DNA from: an uncultured Eubacteriales bacterium | GTDB lineage: Bacteria > Bacillota > Clostridia > Christensenellales > UBA1242 | Direction: 5' to 3' | Length of the DNA: 8,485 bases | Assembly (NCBI GenBank): GCA_905187655.1 | Contig: CAJJIV010000041.1 | Span: 1 to 8,485, forward strand | Shown: piece by piece, positions 1 to 6,331 of the stretch | How positions within the stretch are numbered: position 1 is the first letter of the stretch | Layout of the letters: each line of letters begins with the position of its first letter | Translations under genes and position numbers: made by a program | Notes under the pieces: generated by a model | Database searches by the model: none | What the model was told of the DNA's origin: nothing | Seen by the model: only the letters and a program-made list of their open reading frames with translations

Positions 1-150
1 GTTGTGCGCCATGGCGCACAGCACGCTCTTGACCCACAGCGTATCGCCTGTGAGCACGCGGCGCAGCAGCAGCGGCACGAGCGCCGCAAGCGAAACGGTC
101 AGTCCGGTCTGCATCAGATTGTTCATAATCTGCATATACGAAATCCGCAT
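1..150 (-). CDS. N-terminal 50 codons of a membrane protein, possibly a BlaR1/M56-type sensor
   Basis: The reading frame starts with ATG at 150 and runs off the left edge of the window, so only 50 residues are visible. A ribosome binding site (GAAGAGGGG on the minus strand) lies about 5 nt upstream of the ATG. The gene begins 12 nt after the stop codon of the blaI-like gene, as in a two-gene operon. The peptide has one hydrophobic stretch at about residues 12-29 (rich in Leu, Ala and Val), followed by Arg-Arg, which suggests a first membrane helix with a positive cytoplasmic end. BlaI/MecI-type repressors are very often followed by a BlaR1/MecR1-like M56 metallopeptidase that senses a signal in its membrane domain and inactivates the repressor. 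That assignment rests on gene order and the membrane helix only. No HExxH or other catalytic motif is in view, so another membrane protein is possible. Confidence 0.45.
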   Translation of the reverse strand, partial: MRISYMQIMNNLMQTGLTVSLAALVPLLLRRVLTGDTLWVKSVLCAMAHN

Positions 151-162
151 AAGATCCCCTCT

Positions 163-531
163 TCACTGCTCCTGCGCGTCCAGAAAGGCACGCAGCTCGT
201 CGATGTCCTGTTCGCTCAGCGCACCGGCGTCCGACAGGCTCGCGAGATTTTTCACCGAGCCGCCGCACAGACGCCGGATAAAGCCGACGCTTTCGCGCTG
301 GCGGTAGTCCTCCTCCGAGACGAGTGGTGTATATAGGTTCTGCCGTCCCTCCTTGGTACAGGACAGAAAGCCCTTGTCGGTGAGACGCGACAGGAACGTG
401 AGCACGCTCGTCATTTTCCAGTCGCTGCTCGCGTGCTGCTGTACCTCTGCTGCCGTGACGGGCGGCGTGAGCGTCCAGATGGTCTGCATGACCTCAAGCT
501 CCGCATCGGGAAGCCGTTTTGTCTGTGCCAT
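163..531 (-). CDS. blaI: BlaI/MecI/CopY-family winged-helix transcriptional repressor
   Basis: This encodes a 122-residue cytoplasmic DNA-binding repressor, the usual family length. The N-terminal part begins with LPDAELEVMQTIW, the signature first helix of the Penicillinase_R (BlaI/MecI) winged-helix domain. The segment WKMTSVLTFLSRLTDKGFL (about residues 36-54) matches the recognition helix region, and YTPLVSEEDY follows the wing. The remaining ~50 residues would form the dimerisation helices. Family members repress their own operon and a resistance or copper gene, and are inactivated by a BlaR1-type protease or by a metal. I chose ATG at 531 because AGGAGGG (minus strand, 544-538) sits 6 nt upstream. 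The TTG at 537 lies directly against that Shine-Dalgarno sequence and is unlikely. A possible sensor gene follows 12 nt downstream. Composition is GC-rich, unlike the block to its right. A CopY-like role cannot be excluded. Confidence 0.88.
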   Translation of the reverse strand: MAQTKRLPDAELEVMQTIWTLTPPVTAAEVQQHASSDWKMTSVLTFLSRLTDKGFLSCTKEGRQNLYTPLVSEEDYRQRESVGFIRRLCGGSVKNLASLSDAGALSEQDIDELRAFLDAQEQ

Positions 532-544
532 AGTCAACCCTCCT

Positions 545-562
545 TGTTCTACAAATGTAAAA
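545..562. other. Left composition junction, blaI upstream region to PAP2 gene interior
   Basis: GC content falls from 57% (481-540) to 25% (561-620) by hand count. To the left is the blaI start region with its Shine-Dalgarno sequence and operator. To the right the plus strand is immediately inside a PAP2-family coding sequence, with family-like residues (KIPF) starting at about 559-562. The exact breakpoint cannot be fixed because the operator region is itself AT-rich. No terminal inverted repeat or target-site duplication is visible. Confidence 0.75.
550..559 (-). promoter_or_regulatory. BlaI/CopY-type operator (TACA-AA-TGTA) upstream of blaI
   Basis: TACAAATGTA is a 10-base dyad with the TACA-N2-TGTA core bound by BlaI, MecI and CopY repressors. 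It lies just upstream of the blaI ribosome binding site (538-544), where an autoregulatory operator is expected. The -10 and -35 elements that should accompany it would lie at about 560-600, but that DNA already belongs to the AT-rich PAP2 gene. The native blaI promoter therefore seems to be cut off. Confidence 0.65.
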
Positions 563-1137
563 TACCTTTTATTGATTGGTTTGTTATTTTTTATTATTTA
601 TGGTATCCGCTATTAGTTGGTGTTGGATTGTGGTTATTTATAAAAGACAAAAAATCTTACGAACGTTTTATGAAAATGATTATGTATGGTTTTACTTTTA
701 GCCTTATATTTTTTTTAATAGTTCCAAATGGTCAGAATTTGCGCCCTACCGAATTTGAAAATGAAACAATATTCACACGCTTAATTGGAACACTTTATAA
801 AGTAGACACAAATACAAATGTTTTTCCAAGTATACATGTTTATGGTTCATTAATTTGTATATTTGCAATTTTAGATACCGATACCATAAAATCTATTTTG
901 TTTAAGTCTTTAATTATGGTAATAGTTATTTTCATATGTGCATCTACAATTTTTATTAAACAACATTCATTTTTAGATTTAATTGGCGGTGTTGCAATGT
1001 TTGTTCCGCTTTATTTTGCTGTATACCGTGAGCGCATTTTTATGCCAGCGGTAAATGTTAGTGAAAATATTTATGTTAACGTAGTTGAAGAAAATGGCTG
1101 TTATTATGAACAAATTGAAAAAAAATTAGAAAGATAA
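562..1137 (+). CDS. PAP2-superfamily membrane phosphatase, 5' end missing
   Basis: This is the C-terminal ~191 residues of an integral membrane PAP2-type lipid phosphatase. The family removes phosphate from substrates such as phosphatidate or undecaprenyl pyrophosphate at the outer membrane face. The PSxH motif (PSIH, 826-837) holds the family's first catalytic His. A second motif, S-x6-H-x3-D (Ser at 943, His at 964, Asp at 976), matches the C-terminal active-site motif, although the Arg that usually follows the Ser is replaced by Thr. Several hydrophobic segments separate the motifs, at about 567-640, 670-720, 840-870, 895-950 and 985-1025. The segment PNGQNLRP before the PSxH motif resembles a subgroup whose members begin with another ~50 residues, including a first membrane helix. 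Those residues are missing here because the frame runs leftwards into blaI antisense sequence. The first in-frame ATG to the right of the junction (670) lies inside the protein and is not a credible start. A terminator follows directly. Confidence 0.75.
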   Translation: MPFIDWFVIFYYLWYPLLVGVGLWLFIKDKKSYERFMKMIMYGFTFSLIFFLIVPNGQNLRPTEFENETIFTRLIGTLYKVDTNTNVFPSIHVYGSLICIFAILDTDTIKSILFKSLIMVIVIFICASTIFIKQHSFLDLIGGVAMFVPLYFAVYRERIFMPAVNVSENIYVNVVEENGCYYEQIEKKLER

Positions 1138-1146
1138 TTAAATAAA

Positions 1147-1176
1147 GGCAACTCTTTTATAGGGTTGCCATTTGTT
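1147..1176 (+). terminator. Intrinsic terminator after the PAP2 gene
   Basis: GGCAACTC (1147-1154) pairs with GGGTTGCC (1162-1169) through one T-G wobble, around a short AT loop. The stem is followed by a T-rich tail (1171-1177). It begins 9 nt after the PAP2 stop codon and separates that gene from the patatin promoter. Confidence 0.75.
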
Positions 1177-1202
1177 TAATTAAAGATAAATTTGTAAATT
1201 AT

Positions 1203-1232
1203 TTGATAGACTGATTTATATTGTGTTATAAT
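1203..1232 (+). promoter_or_regulatory. Sigma-A-type promoter of the patatin / MBL operon
   Basis: TTGATA (1203-1208) and a perfect TATAAT (1227-1232) are separated by 18 nt. TGT directly before the -10 gives an extended -10 element. Transcription would start near 1239, so the leader is very short and begins almost at the ribosome binding site (AAAGGTGA, 1238-1245). Confidence 0.7.
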
Positions 1233-1251
1233 TAACTAAAGGTGATTTAAT

Positions 1252-2130
1252 ATGAGTTTGTTTTGGTGGAAAAGGAAATCTAATGAAATTGTATACAAAA
1301 AGCATAAGAAAATAAAGCTTGGACTTGCGTTAAGTGGTGGCGGAGCAAGGGGAATAGGCCACATAGGCGTTATTAAGGCATTTGAAGAATTAGGTGTAGA
1401 TTTTGATGTTGTATCAGGCACAAGTGCGGGCAGTCTTGTTGGTGCACTATATGCTTATGGGTGGACAGGAAAACAAATGGAAGAAGCTCTTAATGGGCTG
1501 TCTGTTAAAGATATTAAGGGTAAAGGTTTTACCTTTTTCCCATCTTCTACAAATAGCTTAATTGCCACTGTGGAACGATTGCTTGGTGGGCAAAAAGTAT
1601 TTTCGGATTTAAAAAAACAATTTGTTGCAGTCAGTACCAATCTTAAAACCGGCAAAGAGGTCTGGATTGAAAGTGGAAGCATTGCCAAGGCAATTGCTTG
1701 TAGCTGTGCGGTTCCTGGTGCTTTTAAGCCAGTTGTTTGGGATGATAAAATTTTATGTGATGGTGGGCTTGTTAACTCGGTTCCTGTTAATGTATGTAAG
1801 GCACTTGGTGCCGATGTTGTTATAGCTGTAGACGTAAATAGTACACGCGGTGATGGAAAAGATATCAAGGGTATAACTGATGTTATATCATCTACAATTG
1901 GAATAATGCTTAAAAGTAATGCAACAAGTTATTTAGATATGGCAGATATAGTGTTGTCGCCAAACTTAAAAAAATTTAAATCGTCTAAACTTGTTGGTGA
2001 TGCGAAAGAAATGATAGAAGAAGGCGAAAATGTTGTATTGAGCAGAAAAGATGAAATCATTAAATTACTGAATCAAAAACCAAGGAAAAATAAAATTAAA
2101 TGGATACAAAAGGATGTAGAACATATTTAA
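1252..2130 (+). CDS. Patatin-like phospholipase (RssA/YlbK type)
   Basis: This is a 292-residue serine hydrolase of the patatin family, which cleaves acyl esters of phospholipids with a Ser-Asp dyad. The glycine-rich oxyanion motif SGGGARG is at residues 28-34. The nucleophile elbow GTSAG is at 56-60, with Ser58 as nucleophile. The catalytic Asp is Asp170 in DGG (170-172). All key residues are present, and the length is normal for small bacterial patatins. There is no signal peptide; the N-terminus is basic with two Trp residues (WWKRK), so a cytoplasmic or membrane-surface location is likely. ATG at 1252 has a good Shine-Dalgarno sequence (AAAGGTGA, 6 nt spacing) and its own promoter. The end of the gene overlaps the start of the metallo-beta-lactamase-fold gene by 31 nt, which suggests translational coupling. 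Substrate and physiological role are not evident; lipid turnover is an inference from the family. Confidence 0.9.
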   Translation: MSLFWWKRKSNEIVYKKHKKIKLGLALSGGGARGIGHIGVIKAFEELGVDFDVVSGTSAGSLVGALYAYGWTGKQMEEALNGLSVKDIKGKGFTFFPSSTNSLIATVERLLGGQKVFSDLKKQFVAVSTNLKTGKEVWIESGSIAKAIACSCAVPGAFKPVVWDDKILCDGGLVNSVPVNVCKALGADVVIAVDVNSTRGDGKDIKGITDVISSTIGIMLKSNATSYLDMADIVLSPNLKKFKSSKLVGDAKEMIEEGENVVLSRKDEIIKLLNQKPRKNKIKWIQKDVEHI

Positions 2131-3284
2131 GTGTTATATTATCTATTTGTTTTTGTTTTGGTATTGCATTTGGAATGGTTAACACGGTTAAATCACCAGA
2201 ACTATATGCATCAAGCAATGACAATAGCGTAACAACTCACTTTATTTATGTTGGACAAGGTGATGCAAGTTTAATTATCTTGCCAGATGGAAGAACGATG
2301 CTAATAGATGCAGGAAGTAGGGCTAATCAAGATGATTTAATTAAGTATATTAAGAACCTTAAAATTGATACAATAGACATATTTTTAGTGACTCATGCCG
2401 ATAGTGACCATTGTGGTGGTGCTAGTGCCATATTGCAAAATTTTAAAGTTAACTATGTATTTAGGCCATTTACAATTGCTCAAAGCTTAGCGAATACAAC
2501 TTTTAAAGACGATTTGCTTAATTGGGGGTTTTCAGAAGATGAAATTTTAACTGTGAACAATGAAGACTATGCAGATTTTATATCTTCTGCATATTCTTAT
2601 GCGGGAGCTGTTTATACTGTGTCTAATAAAACGGTGGAGAGTTGTTTGTTCTCTCAAAATGAAGATATCTACTCAATTAAGTTTTTATACCCATTTGCCG
2701 TTGAAGATGGTGCTTTTAAAACAACCAAGACAAGTGGTTATAAGGTGGATTATTCTTCTGAGAGTAACGATTTATCTGCTGTAGTTGCAATTGATTACAA
2801 CAACAGCGCCATATTATTTATGGGCGACGCTGATACGACTGTTGAAAAACAATTGCTAAATGAGTCACAAAATAATTCAACCCTTGCGACTATACTAAGT
2901 AATACTAAAATACTTAAAGTTGCTCATCATGGTTCTAATGATGCAACAAGCGCAGAATTTTTGAATGCGATTTTGCCAAACTATGCAGTAATTAGTTGTG
3001 GTAAAAATAATGTATACGGACATCCTAATCTTGATGTATTAACAAGACTAAATAATTATTGTGGTGAAGAAAGGGTTTTTGTTACTAAAGATAGTGGTAG
3101 TGTAATAGTTTCAATAAATAATGTGGGGCTTGTAGATGTAAAGATTGTGACAAACGACCCAGTGAAAATAAATTCAGTTATTTTATATATTTTTATAGTA
3201 CTTACAATTTTGGTTATTTTAACTATAATCATTTATTCTAAAAAAACTGAAAAAGATAAAAAATCAAAAATTTCGACATTATAA
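2100..3284 (+). CDS. ComEC-like metallo-beta-lactamase-fold protein with N- and C-terminal membrane anchors
   Basis: This 394-residue protein consists of a stand-alone hydrolase domain resembling the C-terminal domain of the competence protein ComEC/Rec2. Metal-site motifs are THADSDH (His99, Asp101, Asp103, His104), MGDAD (Asp243), KVAHHGS (His276-His277) and YGHP (His308). VGQGDASLI (51-59) and MLIDAGS (67-73) are typical of the ComEC domain start. Residues 9-28 are hydrophobic and act as a signal anchor or signal peptide. Residues 358-380 form a strong C-terminal helix followed by a Lys-rich tail, so the domain probably faces outward, tethered at the membrane. The ComEC channel domain is absent. 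Family members are hydrolases, and for ComEC a nuclease role on incoming DNA has been proposed; the substrate here is unknown. ATG at 2100 lies inside the patatin gene, with AAGGA 13 nt upstream, a long spacing. The next in-frame ATG (2175) would remove most of the N-terminal helix and is less likely. Confidence 0.82.
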   Translation: MDTKGCRTYLSVILSICFCFGIAFGMVNTVKSPELYASSNDNSVTTHFIYVGQGDASLIILPDGRTMLIDAGSRANQDDLIKYIKNLKIDTIDIFLVTHADSDHCGGASAILQNFKVNYVFRPFTIAQSLANTTFKDDLLNWGFSEDEILTVNNEDYADFISSAYSYAGAVYTVSNKTVESCLFSQNEDIYSIKFLYPFAVEDGAFKTTKTSGYKVDYSSESNDLSAVVAIDYNNSAILFMGDADTTVEKQLLNESQNNSTLATILSNTKILKVAHHGSNDATSAEFLNAILPNYAVISCGKNNVYGHPNLDVLTRLNNYCGEERVFVTKDSGSVIVSINNVGLVDVKIVTNDPVKINSVILYIFIVLTILVILTIIIYSKKTEKDKKSKISTL

Positions 3285-3349
3285 TTAACTTGACTAAAAC
3301 TAGAAAATATCGAGAATTAAACAAGTTTTTTTATAAAATCATAAGTCAA

Positions 3350-3384
3350 AAAAGGACAAAAGTAAAAATTCTTTTGTCTTTTTT
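3350..3384 (+). terminator. Intrinsic terminator after the MBL-fold gene
   Basis: An A-rich left arm (3350-3362, ending GGACAAAAG) pairs with CTTTTGTCTTTTTT (3371-3384) with one G-T wobble, around an 8-nt loop. The right arm ends in a T run. It lies about 65 nt after the stop codon at 3284 and ends the patatin-MBL operon. The paired A and T runs mean it could also work on the other strand. Confidence 0.7.
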
Positions 3385-3416
3385 ATATTTAAAATTTGTA
3401 CAAAAAAAACAAAAAA

Positions 3417-3432
3417 CCACAATATGTTGTAG
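3417..3432 (+). promoter_or_regulatory. NrdR box 1 upstream of nrdD
   Basis: CCACAATATGTTGTAG matches the core of the NrdR consensus (acaCwAtATaTwGtgt) at C4, A6, A8, T9, T11 and G13. Its start lies 33 bp, about three helical turns, from the start of box 2. That is the spacing expected for cooperative NrdR binding at nrd promoters. Confidence 0.72.
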
Positions 3433-3446
3433 TGTTATACTTTTGT

Positions 3447-3476
3447 TTGACACTACATATTGTGGTATGGTATCAT
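3447..3476 (+). promoter_or_regulatory. nrdDG promoter
   Basis: A perfect TTGACA (3447-3452) is followed after 18 nt by TATCAT (3471-3476). Transcription would start near 3483, leaving a leader of only about 28 nt before nrdD. The second NrdR box lies within the promoter. Confidence 0.7.
3450..3465 (+). promoter_or_regulatory. NrdR box 2, overlapping the nrdD -35 element
   Basis: ACACTACATATTGTGG matches the NrdR consensus at nearly every position. It overlaps the last three bases of the -35 hexamer and fills most of the -35/-10 spacer, so bound NrdR would block RNA polymerase. NrdR is the ATP/dATP-sensing repressor of ribonucleotide reductase genes. The gene for NrdR is not in this window. 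Confidence 0.78.
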
Positions 3477-3510
3477 AAAATCACAAAAACAAAGGGAGGA
3501 ACATTCAGAA

Positions 3511-5607
3511 ATGACAACTACTATATTAAAGAGAGATGGAAGAATTGAAAACTATAATTTTCAAAAAATTGAGGATGCTATATTTAAAGCCGCTATAGCT
3601 TGTGGTGGCACCGATCGTGATCGTGCACACTATTTAGCGCTTGAAGTTGAAAAAATTATAGATTCGAGATATAAAAATCAAACACCACATGTAGAAGAAA
3701 TACAAGATATTGTTGAAAAGGTTTTAATTGAAAATGGACATGCAAAAACAGCAAAGGCATACATTCTATATCGTGAAAAGCGTAAAGATGTAAGAGAAAT
3801 GGATGCTCTTGTTGGCGCAACCATAAAAATGTTCAATAATTATATTGATGATAAAGACTGGTTAATTAAAGAAAATGCAAATCAACAAAGAAGTGTTAAC
3901 GGATTAAACAACTATGTTCGAGAAGCATTTACTAAGCAGTATTGGTTAAATCAAGTTTATCCAGAATCCATAAGAAAGGCACACCAATCGGGAGATTTCC
4001 ATTTGCACGACTTAGGATTTTTTGGTCCATATTGTGCAGGTTGGGACTTAAAGCAAATATTGGTTATGGGATTTGGTGGTGTTCCAGGAAAGGTAGAAAG
4101 TGCACCTGCTAAACATTTGCGTTCATTTTTGGGTCAAGTTGTAAATGCAACGTTCACTACACAAAACGAAACGGCAGGAGCTCAAGCATGGTCAAGTTTT
4201 GACACTTATTGTGCACCATTTATTAGGTTAGACAAATTAGACTATGCACAAGTAAAGCAAGCGTTACAAGAGTTTGTTTTTAACATGAATGTTTCAACTC
4301 GTGTTGGTTTTCAGTGCCCATTTTCTAATGTTACCCTAGATATTAAGTGTCCAAAGACTCTTAAAGATGTTCCTATTGTAATTGGTGGTGAATATAGCGA
4401 CGAATATACTTATGGAGATTTCCAACCAGAAATGGATATCTTTAACCAAGCATTTTGTGATGTAATGGCAGAGGGCGACAGATATGGTAGAGTGTTTACC
4501 TTCCCAATTCCTACTATTAATGTAACCAAAGATTTTGATTGGGATTCTCCTGTTGTGGATAAATTAATGGATATTACTTGCAAGTACGGAATACCATATT
4601 TTGCAAACTATGTAAATTCTGACCTTTCTCCTGAAGATGCTGTTTCAATGTGTTGCAGACTAAGACTAGATGTTTCTGAATTAAGGAAAAGGGGAGGCGG
4701 ACTTTTTGGTTCAAACCCATTAACAGGTTCAATTGGTGTTGTAACTCTAAACTTGCCAAGAATTGGTTATCTTGCAAAAACTGAAGAAGAATATTTTGAA
4801 CGATTAAAGCATTTTGCTGAACTTGCAAAACAATCACTAGAAATAAAGCGTAAAGTAGTAGAGTCTTGTACTGATAAGGGCTTGTATCCATATTCAGCAG
4901 TATATCTTAAAGATGTTAAAGCAAGAACAGGAGAATATTGGTCTAACCATTTTAACACGATTGGTATTGTTGGTATGAATGAATCGCTATTAAACTTTAT
5001 GGGTAAAGACATTACAACTGATGAAGGCCAAGCATTTGCAATTAAAGTTATGAACTATTTAAGAGAACTTATGGTTGAATATCAAAAGGAAACCGGACAC
5101 CAATATAACCTAGAAGCAACTCCAGCTGAAGGAACGAGTTATAGTTTGGCAAGAAAAGATATTGCTTTATATCCAGATATTATAACAGCAGGTGTTAACG
5201 AGCATTATTACACAAACTCCACACAACTTCCTGTTGAATACACCGATGATATCTTTGAAATGATAAGACTTCAAGATGAATTGCAATCATTATTTACTGG
5301 CGGAACAGTATATCATTTATATCTTGGTGAAAAGATTGATGATAGACAAGTTGCAAAAGATTTAATTAAAAAGATATTTACTACTGCAAAAATGCCATAT
5401 ATTTCAATTACTCCAACATTTAGTGTTTGTCCAGACCATGGATATATAGCAGGTGAACATTTTGAATGCCCAACTTGTGGAAGAGAGTCTGAAGTTTATA
5501 CCAGAGTTGTTGGTTATCTTCGACCTGTTCAAAACTTTAACAAGGGTAAAAGAGAAGAATATGCCAATAGGGTTAAATTTAAAATTAGAAAGGAACAATT
5601 AGTTTAA
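3511..5607 (+). CDS. nrdD: Anaerobic (class III) ribonucleoside-triphosphate reductase, large subunit
   Basis: NrdD reduces ribonucleoside triphosphates to deoxyribonucleotides in anaerobic cells, using a glycyl radical installed by NrdG. The 698-residue product has an ATP-cone regulatory domain at about residues 1-95 (KRDGRIENYN near its start). The catalytic barrel includes the active-site Cys in HDLGFFGPYCAGW (Cys175) and a second conserved Cys region, MCCRLRL (Cys381-Cys382). A C-terminal zinc site has the pattern C-x2-H and C-x2-C (Cys640, His643, Cys653, Cys656). The glycyl radical motif is RVVGYLRP, with Gly668 as the radical residue. I chose ATG at 3511 because AAAGGGAGGA (3491-3500) precedes it with 10 nt spacing. 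An in-frame ATG at 3460 lies inside the promoter and NrdR box 2, so it cannot be the start. nrdG follows after one base. No disrupted residue is seen. Confidence 0.97.
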   Translation: MTTTILKRDGRIENYNFQKIEDAIFKAAIACGGTDRDRAHYLALEVEKIIDSRYKNQTPHVEEIQDIVEKVLIENGHAKTAKAYILYREKRKDVREMDALVGATIKMFNNYIDDKDWLIKENANQQRSVNGLNNYVREAFTKQYWLNQVYPESIRKAHQSGDFHLHDLGFFGPYCAGWDLKQILVMGFGGVPGKVESAPAKHLRSFLGQVVNATFTTQNETAGAQAWSSFDTYCAPFIRLDKLDYAQVKQALQEFVFNMNVSTRVGFQCPFSNVTLDIKCPKTLKDVPIVIGGEYSDEYTYGDFQPEMDIFNQAFCDVMAEGDRYGRVFTFPIPTINVTKDFDWDSPVVDKLMDITCKYGIPYFANYVNSDLSPEDAVSMCCRLRLDVSELRKRGGGLFGSNPLTGSIGVVTLNLPRIGYLAKTEEEYFERLKHFAELAKQSLEIKRKVVESCTDKGLYPYSAVYLKDVKARTGEYWSNHFNTIGIVGMNESLLNFMGKDITTDEGQAFAIKVMNYLRELMVEYQKETGHQYNLEATPAEGTSYSLARKDIALYPDIITAGVNEHYYTNSTQLPVEYTDDIFEMIRLQDELQSLFTGGTVYHLYLGEKIDDRQVAKDLIKKIFTTAKMPYISITPTFSVCPDHGYIAGEHFECPTCGRESEVYTRVVGYLRPVQNFNKGKREEYANRVKFKIRKEQLV

Positions 5608-5608
5608 A

Positions 5609-6283
5609 ATGCAAATTGCAGGTTTTGAAAAAAACAGTTTAGTAGATTTTCCAAAAACTTTAGCATCGGTAATTTTTACACCAGGTTGTAATATGCGTTG
5701 TTGGTATTGCCATAACGAAGGGATTCAAAACAACCCAGATTTAACGATGGAATCAATTTTAACCTTTTTAAAAAAACGTATAGGTTTTATTGATGGGGTC
5801 GTATTTAGTGGCGGAGAAGCGACTTTACAACCTGACCTTGCCGAGCAAATTAAAAAAGTTAGGGAACTGGGGTTTAAGATTAAGTTGGATACCAACGGAA
5901 CAAATCCAGATGTCTTAATAAGCTTAGTTAATGAAGGTTTGTTAGATTATGTTGCAATGGATATAAAAGCTCCGCTAAACAAGTATAAAAATATTACTAG
6001 GACAGATGATAATATAGAGAACATAAAAAAGTCTATAGCTTTTTTGCTTAAAGATACTGTAGACTATGAATTCAGAACCACTATGTCGCCAGACTTATTT
6101 GTTGATGATATTAAAGAAATTGCGCAGACAATTAAAGGGGCAAAAAGGTATTCTATACAACAGTACAGGCAAATGTGTTATAATAGAAAACTTGAACAAA
6201 AGCCACATGAACCACAGTATTTGCGTTTGGCCAAGGAAGTTGCTGAACCTTTTATTAAAGAAGTGCTTATTAAGGGCATATAA
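5609..6283 (+). CDS. nrdG: Anaerobic ribonucleotide reductase activating protein (radical SAM, NrdG2-like)
   Basis: This 224-residue radical SAM enzyme uses S-adenosylmethionine and a 4Fe-4S cluster to generate the glycyl radical on NrdD. The cluster motif C-x3-C-x2-C is at Cys27, Cys31 and Cys34 (GCNMRCWYC). The SAM-binding SGGE motif is at residues 67-70, and LDTNGTNP is at about 91-98. The start MQIAGFEKNSLVDFPK and the length, longer than the ~155-residue Escherichia coli NrdG, fit the NrdG2 type (TIGR02495). The gene begins one base after the nrdD stop, so both are transcribed from the NrdR-controlled promoter and probably translated together. The ribosome binding site AAAGGA (5589-5594) lies inside the end of nrdD with a long spacing of 14 nt. 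No clear terminator follows; the thrS promoter begins 14 nt after the stop. Confidence 0.95.
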   Translation: MQIAGFEKNSLVDFPKTLASVIFTPGCNMRCWYCHNEGIQNNPDLTMESILTFLKKRIGFIDGVVFSGGEATLQPDLAEQIKKVRELGFKIKLDTNGTNPDVLISLVNEGLLDYVAMDIKAPLNKYKNITRTDDNIENIKKSIAFLLKDTVDYEFRTTMSPDLFVDDIKEIAQTIKGAKRYSIQQYRQMCYNRKLEQKPHEPQYLRLAKEVAEPFIKEVLIKGI

Positions 6284-6296
6284 TGTAATAAAAATA

Positions 6297-6325
6297 TTGA
6301 CAAAACTGACTTGGAGTTGTAAAAT
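6297..6325 (+). promoter_or_regulatory. thrS promoter upstream of the T-box leader
   Basis: A perfect TTGACA (6297-6302), a 17-nt spacer and TAAAAT (6320-6325) form a strong sigma-A-type promoter. Transcription would start near 6332, which places the T-box stem I at the 5' end of the transcript as expected. Confidence 0.75.
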
Positions 6326-6331
6326 ATATTC

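Noticed and set aside
4..336. Plus-strand open frames of about 100 codons in the left flank
   Set aside because: They are antisense shadows of blaI and the partial membrane gene, caused by high GC content.
532..537. TTG start for blaI at 537
   Set aside because: It directly touches the Shine-Dalgarno sequence, with zero spacing. ATG at 531 has 6 nt spacing.
433..561. Extension of the PAP2 reading frame leftwards to an ATG at 433
   Set aside because: This part is antisense to blaI, GC-rich, and has no PAP2-like or membrane sequence. The frame is open there by chance across the junction.
3290..3478. 62-codon open frame between the MBL gene and nrdD
   Set aside because: It is Lys-rich low-complexity sequence running through the terminator and both NrdR boxes, with no ribosome binding site.
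3460..3510. Upstream in-frame ATG start for nrdD at 3460
   Set aside because: It lies inside the promoter and the second NrdR box, before the predicted transcription start. The ATG at 3511 has a strong Shine-Dalgarno sequence and matches the usual NrdD N-terminus.
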